In this document: in pieces, positions 6,421 through 11,723 of the stretch
Layout: the number at the start of each line of letters is the position of its first letter
How positions within the stretch are numbered: the stretch's first letter is position 1
DNA from: UBA10677 sp045654245
GTDB lineage: Bacteria; Bacillota; Clostridia; Christensenellales; Pumilibacteraceae
DNA length: 11,723 nucleotides
Reading direction: 5' to 3'
Assembly: GCA_045654245.1 (NCBI GenBank)
Contig: JAZOMX010000048.1
Span: 1-11,723, forward strand
Notes under the pieces: model-generated
Databases searched by the model: none
The model's input: the letters and a program-made list of their open reading frames with translations, nothing else
What the model was told of the DNA's origin: nothing
Program-made: the position numbers and the translations under genes

Positions 6421-7071
6421 CTATTCGTTCGTTCCTTCATCTAATTTTTTGGATAAAAGCGCTAATGATGCAGCCAAGTTCTCATACTTTACCGCAACGC
6501 CGTTAGGTACTACTATGTGTGTTGGCGCAAAGTTCCAAATCGCACGAATTCCAGCCTTTACCATAGCGTCAGCCACCGCTTGCGCTTGAGCCTTTGGAAC
6601 GGTAATTATGCCGATTGTTACTTTCGCTTCCCGCACTACTGCTGATAGTTTCTTAAGGCTATACACCGTCTTTCCGCTATGCGTCGAGCCTATCACTTCT
6701 GCGTCGCTGTCAAAGCCTGCAATTAGACTTAATCCGTACGCCTCAAAACCGTCGTAAGAAAGCAAAGTCCTACCTAGTTTTCCCGTACCCACTACTACCG
6801 CTTTGCGAGTATTATTGTACCCTAAAAAGTTCTCTATATCCTTAATGAGCGTAGCGATTTCAAAGCCCACTTTAGGCTTGCCCGGACAAGTCGATACGAG
6901 CGCTAAATCTTTTCTAATCTGAACGGGATTTTGATTAAAATCACTCGCCATAAGCGTTGATGAAATAAACTTTACTCCCGCATTACGCATATTTTTTAGG
7001 TACAGCAAGTACCCCGGCAATCTACGAAGCGCTACTCCAGATATTTGTATTTTTCCGCTGTCAAAGGTCAT
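6421..7071 (-). CDS. rex: Redox-sensing transcriptional repressor Rex
   Basis: 216 residues, full length. The N-terminal winged helix (about 10-80) contains ALRRLPGYLLYLKNM (14-28), ISSTLMA (36-42) and NPVQIRKDLA (48-57). The Rossmann domain begins AVVVGTGKLGRTLLSYDGF (91-109), with the GxGxxG loop, and Asp121 of GFDSD ends the second strand. The C-terminal helix NLAASLALLSKKLDEG (198-213) fits the domain-swapped helix of Rex dimers. Rex binds NAD+ or NADH and represses fermentation and respiration genes when NADH is low. AAAGGAG lies about 10 nt before the ATG. It is the first gene after the promoter at 7114-7142 and is followed by a hairpin, then the amino-sugar genes. Confidence 0.96.
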   Translation of the reverse strand: MTFDSGKIQISGVALRRLPGYLLYLKNMRNAGVKFISSTLMASDFNQNPVQIRKDLALVSTCPGKPKVGFEIATLIKDIENFLGYNNTRKAVVVGTGKLGRTLLSYDGFEAYGLSLIAGFDSDAEVIGSTHSGKTVYSLKKLSAVVREAKVTIGIITVPKAQAQAVADAMVKAGIRAIWNFAPTHIVVPNGVAVKYENLAASLALLSKKLDEGTNE

Positions 7072-7094
7072 CTCTTATTCTCTCCTTTAATCAA

Positions 7095-7110
7095 ACCGAT
7101 ATCTATCGGT
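7095..7110. promoter_or_regulatory. 16-bp inverted repeat at the rex transcription start, probable operator
   Basis: ACCGATATCTATCGGT is a perfect inverted repeat with 7-bp arms and a 2-bp centre. It begins 3 bp downstream of the -10 box and covers the expected start site, a usual repressor position. It does not match the known clostridial Rex operator (TTGTTAAnnnnTTAACAA), so another regulator is more likely. Confidence 0.6.
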
Positions 7111-7113
7111 ATA

Positions 7114-7142
7114 ATCATATCGATTGATATCAGTTTTGTCAA
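7114..7142 (-). promoter_or_regulatory. Promoter of rex and probably of the nan genes
   Basis: Minus strand: -35 TTGACA (7142-7137, perfect), 17-bp spacer, -10 TATGAT (7119-7114, 5 of 6). The predicted start is near 7107, giving a leader of about 36 nt with AAAGGAG. Confidence 0.85.
7117..7130. promoter_or_regulatory. Second inverted repeat inside the rex promoter spacer
   Basis: ATATC-GATT-GATAT: 5-bp arms, 4-bp centre, lying across the spacer and the edge of the -10 box. Its centre is 21 bp (two helical turns) from that of the 7095-7110 repeat, so a protein could bind both from one face of the DNA. Confidence 0.45.
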
Positions 7143-7175
7143 GGCTTTTTTGTATGATTTTTTAACATATTTTAA

Positions 7176-7208
7176 AATATGCACCCACTTGTTTTGTGGG
7201 CGCATATT
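7176..7208 (-). terminator. Terminator after the decayed ROK-SIS block
   Basis: Minus strand AATATGCGCCCAC, loop AAAACAA, GTGGGTGCATATT: a 13-bp stem with one G-U pair, followed by TTAAAATATG. It starts 2 nt after the last TAA of the pseudogene block. The T-run is short, so strength is uncertain. A perfect 16-bp palindrome (CATATTTTAAAATATG, 7166-7181) overlaps its outer edge. Confidence 0.65.
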
Positions 7209-7210
7209 CC

Positions 7211-7282
7211 TTACTCTTTACTTTTGTTTTCGATAATTTTATACCAGCGCTTGAAGTCGGCAAAATCGTAGGTGGGATACCC
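7211..7282 (-). pseudogene. C-terminal remnant of an unidentified gene
   Basis: In a frame different from the SIS remnant, the minus strand reads GYPTYDFADFKRWYKIIENK, then SKE and TAA, 2 nt before the terminator. The stop and terminator placement suggest that this is the true 3' end of the last gene of the old operon, joined to the SIS remnant by a deletion near 7282. The end of a HAD phosphatase from a heptose-type cluster would fit the neighbours, but this is a guess; I do not recognise it. Confidence 0.45.
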
Positions 7283-7542
7283 TCTTGCAAACAGTTTGCC
7301 GTTTCGCTCTCGCCCAAAATTTCCGATATTTTTCGCTTATCGTTTTCATTTATCGGGCGTGGAATAATAAAACTTTTCATAAGTTCGCCTACTATGTGTC
7401 CGCTGTCTGCCGACGAGCCTCCGTTTCCGCAAACGAGCACTTTTCCACCCCTTTGATAACGGGCAACTATTTCGTCAATTACCTTTAATATTCCCTCTTT
7501 TTGACTTAAAAGCGAGGGAAAGCGTAACCGTAAAGTTTCTTT
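7283..7542 (-). pseudogene. SIS-domain phosphosugar isomerase (GmhA-like) remnant
   Basis: The reverse strand reads KETLRLRFPSLLSQKEG, then ILKVIDEIVARYQRGGKVLV, then CGNGGSSADSGHIVGELMKS and FIIPRPINENDKRK. This is the N-terminal half of sedoheptulose-7-phosphate isomerase-like SIS proteins, with the CGNGGSxADxxHIVGEL sugar-phosphate motif. About 85 residues survive, up to NCLQEG; a normal protein has about 180-200 and continues with a second half that is absent. There is no start codon or ribosome site in this frame. The upstream junction runs into the ROK remnant, out of frame by one base; the downstream junction shifts frame again. Formerly it probably isomerised a sugar phosphate made by the ROK kinase. 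Confidence 0.7.
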
Positions 7543-7944
7543 TCGTTGCGAGCGTATATTCCGCCTATCACTATCTTATCTGGATTGAAAATATCCACGA
7601 CAATCGCTAGCGTTTTACCTAGATGCTCGCCAGTAATTTTCATTACTTCCTCTGCATCAGCATAACCTTCTTCCGCTTTTTGTGCAATCAGTTTTGCAGT
7701 TATCCCGTCAAGGTCTGACGGCGACGAGCAAAACGAACACTCTTTGCCTTTATCCATTAACGCTTTTGCAATTCTTTGTCCCGTTTTCGCCATACCGCCA
7801 CCGCTACAAAATCCTTCAGCCGAACCTCTTTTGCGTTTCAAAAGTTGTTTTAGAGAGAACTTCTATGTTCCCTTTCTTTTCACGACCTACCGAGACGGCA
7901 CATTTAGTTCCGCCTATCGCTAGTCCTATTACGATTTCTTCCAA
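7506..7944 (-). pseudogene. ROK-family sugar kinase, internally deleted and truncated
   Basis: A strong site (AAGGAGG, then 5 nt, TTG at 7944) opens a 42-codon frame starting LEEIVIGLAIGGTKCAVSVG and ending at TGA 7818-7816. The C-terminal part of the same family follows in another frame from about 7832: RGSAEGFCSGGGMAKTG, then NPDKIVIGGIYARNEKKL, ending at TAA 7508-7506. The middle (roughly 150 residues, including the catalytic Asp) is missing and the junction near 7832 shifts frame. The last 40 or so residues are also gone. The P-loop reads AIGGTK where the family has DIGGTK, so the ATP-binding Asp is lost. It lies 17 nt after the AEC transporter stop and was co-transcribed with it. Confidence 0.8.
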
Positions 7945-7961
7945 GTTTACCTCCTTCTTAA

Positions 7962-8960
7962 TTAGACTACGAAACAAAGTAGCATAAGTAAAGGTATCGT
8001 TATTACGCTTAGTAGCGTGGATAAAAGTACCGATTTAAGCGCAACTTTCGTGTCGCCACCAAAAAGTTCAGCGAAGTTAAGCGACATAGTAGCGCACGGC
8101 ATTGCCATAGTTATATAAAGCGAAATTATTAGTGTTACCGAAAGCGACGGAACAATCAAGCGAATTATTAGCATTAGCGAAAGCGCCATCAAGGGCGCGA
8201 GTACTAGTTTTAGCGAGCATACAAGATACACTCTTGCATCCGATACGACTTCTATAAAATTCATATCCGCAAGACGAATACCTACTACTAACATAGAAAT
8301 AGGCAAAGTCATATTCGCAAGGTATCCCATACCTCGTTCAACTGGCGAAATTATTCCCACAGGTATATACGACTTAAAGAAGAAAAGAGGTAGCGCCACC
8401 ACTAGCGTAATTACGGCAGGATTTAGAAAAGCGCTCTTAAGACTCATATCTTTTCTATTACCCGTAATTGTGTAAACGCCGAAAGTCCAACTAGTGATAT
8501 TAAAGGCTACCACGACCACCGCTGCGTACATAATCATTTCGGGATATTGAGGGAAAAGCGCTCTCATTACGGGGATACCCATAAAGCCTATATTTCCTAA
8601 AAAAGAGCATACGTTACACGATTTCCGAGTGCGAATTACGCTCTCGCGCTCTTCATCAGTCGCTCCGTTTTTAGGTCTTATACACATCAAAATCAACTTC
8701 GTTACATAGTAAACCGCTATATGTAAAACGAGAGCGGAAACGAACGCTATCCCCATATTTACGAGCAGACTCGGGGCGTATTCTTTTTCTAAAAACGAGG
8801 TAATAGATAGAAACGGTTGGCACGCATAAATTAATACTACGACCAAAGTTTTTACCGCCGTTTCAGGTAGCATTTTCTTCTTTCTCAAGATAAATCCCGG
8901 CGTTGCTAACGCAACCAATATGGCCACGTTGATTAGCGTTGTTAAAAAATCTACTTCCAT
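7962..8960 (-). CDS. AEC-family transporter (auxin efflux carrier superfamily)
   Basis: 332 residues, about ten helices, usual for Mem_trans/AEC carriers. The first half ends near residue 112 with a charged loop (RPKNGATDEERES); the second half begins VCSFLGNIGFMGIPV (116-130), a family signature. The end contains MPCATMSLNFAELFGGD, the conserved bend in the penultimate helix region, then an ALKSVLLSTLLSVITIPLL helix. Such carriers move small organic anions such as malate or other carboxylates across the cytoplasmic membrane; the substrate here is unknown. AGAGGA lies 5 nt before the ATG. It is followed by the ROK/SIS remnants, which suggests it once served a sugar or sugar-acid pathway. The gene itself looks intact. 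Confidence 0.93.
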   Translation of the reverse strand: MEVDFLTTLINVAILVALATPGFILRKKKMLPETAVKTLVVVLIYACQPFLSITSFLEKEYAPSLLVNMGIAFVSALVLHIAVYYVTKLILMCIRPKNGATDEERESVIRTRKSCNVCSFLGNIGFMGIPVMRALFPQYPEMIMYAAVVVVAFNITSWTFGVYTITGNRKDMSLKSAFLNPAVITLVVALPLFFFKSYIPVGIISPVERGMGYLANMTLPISMLVVGIRLADMNFIEVVSDARVYLVCSLKLVLAPLMALSLMLIIRLIVPSLSVTLIISLYITMAMPCATMSLNFAELFGGDTKVALKSVLLSTLLSVITIPLLMLLCFVV

Positions 8961-9023
8961 TTTTTCCTCTTTAATTTTACCCTTTATTTTGTCAAACGCT
9001 TTTCGCTTTTAAGCAATTTATAC

Positions 9024-9053
9024 AAAAGGCGCCTTCGCTGAAGGACGCCTTTT
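9024..9053 (-). terminator. Terminator of the 447-residue ROK-like gene
   Basis: AAAAGGCG-CCTTC, loop GCT, GAAGG-A-CGCCTTTT: a 13-bp stem with one bulged base, 41 nt after the gene's stop. Minus-strand flank TTTTGTATAAATT supplies the T-rich tail. The symmetric A/T arms could also stop opposing transcription. Confidence 0.85.
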
Positions 9054-9093
9054 CTACAATTTCGTTATTTACGAACTTCTTCCCTACCTTAAA

Positions 9094-10437
9094 TTAGTTG
9101 AGTTCGGGAAGGGTTGCAGCAACTATACTCTGTCCAAGACGACGGTTGCTCTCGTCGGGCATCGTGATATTGATGTTAAGACCAAATTCCTCGTTTACAA
9201 TCTTACGAGCGGTTTCCATCATAATCTCTCCACCTCTTCCGCTTGTTACTCTACCAAGCAACAAGATATGCTTGATATCGTAGAACTCGGTGTAGTACGC
9301 TACTGCGTAACCGAAGTATTCGCCCATATTGCGATAAAGGTCAACAATTCTCTCGTCGCCGTCTTCCATCATTTGTTGTACGGCTTTAAGTTTCTTTGCG
9401 GGGGTATCTTCAGTAAACTTATGTCCTAAAAGTTCTGCAAGGTGAATTACACCCTCTTGGCACAAATATTTTGCGCCTACGCCACCGTCTCCGCTCCACT
9501 CGTCAACAACTTCACGGTTGAACGCAAAGGGAGCGAAAGCAAGTTCGTTAAGCCAGCCGTTAATTCCGCCTTTGCCGTTAATGTAACCTGCAGCCTCACT
9601 AGTTCCGAGTGCAATACCCAAAATCTTGTTGTCGTTAAGTTCCATAGCGCCTGCTAGAGCCGTTACGTCGCCGTCGTTCGCTACTACTAGGGGAACGTCG
9701 CCGAATTGACTTGCTACGTCAACGTACATATTCTTTACTTTCTTGTTGAACTCGTCGAGGGGAACACTGTTAAAGAGAGATGCAACCATTATTTTGTTGT
9801 TTACGTAAACGCCTGCGCTCGATACGCCGATTGCATCAACCTTGGGAAGATAAGATGCTGCGGTCTTGAACGCCGTCAAAATCTCGTTATAATGATAATC
9901 GGGATTGCTGTTTACCTTGGGGAGCCAAAGCACTTCTTCGCTGTAAAGAACTTCGCCGTCTTTTACTGCGCTAACCTTTCTATCGCTTCCGCCTGCATCA
10001 AAACCGATACGGCATCCGTCGTTATGTCCACCGATATTTAGCGAAACTTCTTTAAGTTCGGGAATATCTTTCTCCGCTACCTCTATTACTTCAAAAGTGG
10101 ACTCGTAAACTCTCGACATAAAGTTGTAGTCAAACTCACGCTCGCCACCGATTGCGTAATCTTTCTTTAATCTATCAGCGATATATTTGTCGCCTGCAAT
10201 ATAAATCTTATATCCGCCTACTGCCCAAAGCAAGGTCTTTACGATACGCTCAACGATTGCGTAATTACGCTCGTCGTTATCATTTGCAAAAACGTCAATT
10301 TTGTAAATGTAGTTGTATCCGAGTTCCCTCTCTACGCAAAGCGTAACGGTCTTATGCTCTGCATTTGCTACGTCTTTTTTGAAGTCGTTAAGTGCGTAAA
10401 TCATAGGCACGAACTTCTTGTCAATAAGTCTTTCCAT
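9094..10437 (-). CDS. ROK-like sugar kinase or sensor with an extra N-terminal domain
   Basis: 447 residues against about 300 for a simple ROK kinase. Residues 1-138 form an N-terminal domain that I do not recognise. The ATPase part runs from 143: GFDAGGSDRKVSAV (145-158), AIGVSSAGV (202-210), VVANDGDVTALAGA (251-264, candidate catalytic Asp255), GIALGTSEAAGY (274-285) and HILLLGRVTSG near the end. DAGGS carries Ser where most have Thr. The GExGH plus zinc cysteine motif is absent; GWLNELAF (294-301) takes its place. It is expected to phosphorylate a sugar in the cytosol, but the substrate is unknown; no helix-turn-helix motif is evident, so a repressor role is less likely. AGGAG lies 9 nt before the ATG. 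It stands alone between its own promoter and terminator. Confidence 0.82.
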   Translation of the reverse strand: MERLIDKKFVPMIYALNDFKKDVANAEHKTVTLCVERELGYNYIYKIDVFANDNDERNYAIVERIVKTLLWAVGGYKIYIAGDKYIADRLKKDYAIGGEREFDYNFMSRVYESTFEVIEVAEKDIPELKEVSLNIGGHNDGCRIGFDAGGSDRKVSAVKDGEVLYSEEVLWLPKVNSNPDYHYNEILTAFKTAASYLPKVDAIGVSSAGVYVNNKIMVASLFNSVPLDEFNKKVKNMYVDVASQFGDVPLVVANDGDVTALAGAMELNDNKILGIALGTSEAAGYINGKGGINGWLNELAFAPFAFNREVVDEWSGDGGVGAKYLCQEGVIHLAELLGHKFTEDTPAKKLKAVQQMMEDGDERIVDLYRNMGEYFGYAVAYYTEFYDIKHILLLGRVTSGRGGEIMMETARKIVNEEFGLNINITMPDESNRRLGQSIVAATLPELN

Positions 10438-10486
10438 CTTCTTCTCCTATCGTTGTTTTTGGTTTTGCCTAAATGCCACCGTTTAT

Positions 10487-10515
10487 ATTATATACCCTAA
10501 AAATTTTTTAAGCAA
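10487..10515 (-). promoter_or_regulatory. Promoter of the 447-residue ROK-like gene
   Basis: Minus strand: -35 TTGCTT (10515-10510, 3 of 6), 17-bp spacer, -10 TATAAT (10492-10487, perfect). Predicted leader about 43 nt, ending in AGGAG. Confidence 0.7.
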
Positions 10516-10586
10516 GTGATTTAACGAATTTTTTAACGAGTTTTTAGAAAATGCCGAGTAAAAAAACTAAGCGCGCGCATTTTTTG

Positions 10587-10616
10587 TTGACTTTTATGCC
10601 CCGTCTTTGATATAAT
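10587..10616 (+). promoter_or_regulatory. Promoter of leuS
   Basis: -35 TTGACT (10587-10592, 5 of 6), 18-bp spacer, -10 TATAAT (10611-10616) preceded by TGA, an extended -10. It is divergent from the ROK-like gene's promoter. The leader is only about 22 nt, with GGAG at 10634-10637 and ATG at 10645; there is no room for a T-box riboswitch. Confidence 0.85.
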
Positions 10617-10644
10617 ACTAAATAGTTTTATTCGGAGATTTATT

Positions 10645-11723
10645 ATGGATTACAAAGCACTCGATAAAAAATGGAATAAGATTTGGGAAGAGACTTCTCT
10701 TCACACTTTCGATAAGTCTAAAGCAGACGACAAGTACTACGTACTTGAAATGTTCTCGTATCCCTCGGGAGCAAACCTACATCTAGGACACTGGTACAAC
10801 TATGGTCCTACCGATTCGTTCGCTCGTTTTAAGCGTATGCAAGGCTACTCAGTATTCCAACCTATGGGATTCGACGCATTTGGTTTGCCTGCTGAAAACT
10901 ACGCAATAAAGACGGGTATTCACCCCAAAGACAGCACTATGAAAAACATTGCTACTATGGAGCGCCAACTCAAAGAAATGGGCGCTATGTTCGATTGGAG
11001 CAGTGAACTTTATACTTGTGCTCCCGACTATTATAAGTGGACACAATGGCTTTTCTTACAACTTTATAAAAAAGGCCTCGCTTACCAAAAACTCTCCCCC
11101 GTTAACTGGTGTAGTTCGTGTAACACCGTTATTGCGAACGAGCAAGTTATTGACGGAAAATGCGAGCGTTGTGGTTGCGACGTAGTTAGAAAAGAACTTA
11201 CTCAATGGTTCTTCAAGATTACCGATTACGCAGAAGAACTACTCCGCGATTTAGACAAAATCGACTGGCCCGAAAAAACTAAACTTATGCAGAAAAACTG
11301 GATTGGTAAATCCGAGGGTGGCGAGGTCGAATTTGCGCTTGAAAGCGGTGACACCTTTAGAGTGTTTACGACGAGAGCGGATACGCTTGGTGGCGTTTCA
11401 TTTATCGTTATGGCACCCGAGCATAAACTCGTAGATAAAATCACTACTCCCGAGTACAAAGAACAAGTCGAGGCTTACAAAATCGAAACCGCTAAGTACA
11501 GCGATATCGACCGTCAATCTACCGTTAAAGAAAAGACGGGTTGCTTTACTGGTGCGTACGCTATCAATCCGCTAACGGGCGCAAAAGTTCCCGTTTGGGT
11601 TGCCGACTACGTTCTTTCTACTTACGGAACGGGTATCGTAATGGGCGTTCCCTCTGGCGACGAGCGTGACTTCGATTTCGCTACGAAATTCAACTTGCCT
11701 TTTATTCCCGTAATCGGCGAGGC
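10645..11723 (+). CDS. leuS: Leucyl-tRNA synthetase, partial (N-terminal 359 residues)
   Basis: Class I synthetase that charges tRNA-Leu; cut by the right edge (bacterial LeuRS is about 800 residues). The HIGH motif is HLGH (46-49) in SYPSGANLHLGHWYNYG, followed by QPMGFDAFGLPAENYAIKTG (72-91), typical of LeuRS. A zinc module has Cys156, Cys159, Cys173 and Cys176 (WCSSC and CERC). The CP1 editing domain starts near residue 224: the threonine-rich loop reads TTRADTLGG (242-250) where most have TTRPDTLFG, and the editing Asp region reads GTGIVMGVPSGDERD (328-342) where most have AVPAHDERD. Asp339 and the threonines needed for hydrolysis are kept. The KMSKS motif lies outside the window. GGAG sits 7 nt before the ATG. 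Transcribed from its own promoter. Confidence 0.96.
   Translation, partial: MDYKALDKKWNKIWEETSLHTFDKSKADDKYYVLEMFSYPSGANLHLGHWYNYGPTDSFARFKRMQGYSVFQPMGFDAFGLPAENYAIKTGIHPKDSTMKNIATMERQLKEMGAMFDWSSELYTCAPDYYKWTQWLFLQLYKKGLAYQKLSPVNWCSSCNTVIANEQVIDGKCERCGCDVVRKELTQWFFKITDYAEELLRDLDKIDWPEKTKLMQKNWIGKSEGGEVEFALESGDTFRVFTTRADTLGGVSFIVMAPEHKLVDKITTPEYKEQVEAYKIETAKYSDIDRQSTVKEKTGCFTGAYAINPLTGAKVPVWVADYVLSTYGTGIVMGVPSGDERDFDFATKFNLPFIPVIGE

Noticed and set aside
7081..7170. Rex operator upstream of rex (autoregulation)
   Set aside because: I looked for TTGTTAAnnnnTTAACAA or TTGTGAAnnnnTTCACAA and found no acceptable match; the inverted repeats present have a different sequence.
7166..7181. Perfect palindrome CATATTTTAAAATATG as an operator
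   Set aside because: It is all but two bases A/T and is part of the terminator edge; symmetry of this kind arises easily in AT-rich DNA.
7196..7488. Two overlapping plus-strand open frames
   Set aside because: Both are antisense to the SIS remnant, which has an unmistakable CGNGGSSAD motif.
7211..7944. Frame changes as simple sequencing errors
   Set aside because: Whole middle and end sections of the kinase and isomerase are missing, which single-base errors cannot explain; misassembly remains possible.
8967..8995. Promoter of the AEC transporter
   Set aside because: A perfect TTGACA (8995-8990) is present but the only -10-like box, TAAAAT, is 10 bp away, too close; nothing fits at 16-18 bp.
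10548..10583. Hairpin AAAATGC...GCATTTT with GCGCGCGC in the loop
   Set aside because: Only 7 weak pairs around a 22-nt loop, no gene ends nearby; not enough to call a terminator.

Overview
The window looks like a chromosomal piece of an anaerobic Bacillota (Clostridia-like) bacterium. The grounds are AT-leaning DNA, strong AGGAGG-type ribosome binding sites, a Rex redox repressor, a Sua5 gene followed by a YwlE-type arginine phosphatase (a Gram-positive arrangement), several ROK kinases and a clostridial-type LeuRS. The standard code fits: TGA ends sua5 and tryptophans are TGG. No tRNA, rRNA, CRISPR array, insertion sequence or phage gene was seen.

Layout. (1) 1-1411, minus: sua5 overlaps the TTG start of a protein-arginine phosphatase that runs off the left edge. 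(2) 1416-2407: a four-helix membrane protein (plus) convergent with a small two-helix membrane protein (minus). Their stops share one CTAG, and the small gene has a promoter whose -10 box lies 6 nt from its ATG, so its mRNA is probably leaderless. (3) 2482-7142, minus: rex, an EamA permease, a predicted intracellular glycoside hydrolase, nanK, nanE and a 41-residue ORF whose last codons build the terminator hairpin. The rex promoter carries two inverted repeats 21 bp apart. (4) 7176-8960, minus: an intact AEC transporter followed by a ROK kinase and a SIS-domain isomerase, both reduced to fragments, then a C-terminal scrap and a terminator. (5) 9024-10515, minus: a 447-residue ROK-like protein with an extra N-terminal domain, its own promoter and a terminator. 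(6) 10587-11723, plus: leuS with a short leader, cut by the right edge.

How the genes may work together. NanK and NanE would turn N-acetylmannosamine into GlcNAc-6-phosphate. No N-acetylneuraminate lyase is present. The permease and a hydrolase without a signal peptide sit just before nanK, so the unit may import and cut a ManNAc-containing glycoside inside the cell rather than be an ordinary sialic-acid pathway. This is inference. The AEC-ROK-SIS unit looks like a second sugar operon that is decaying.
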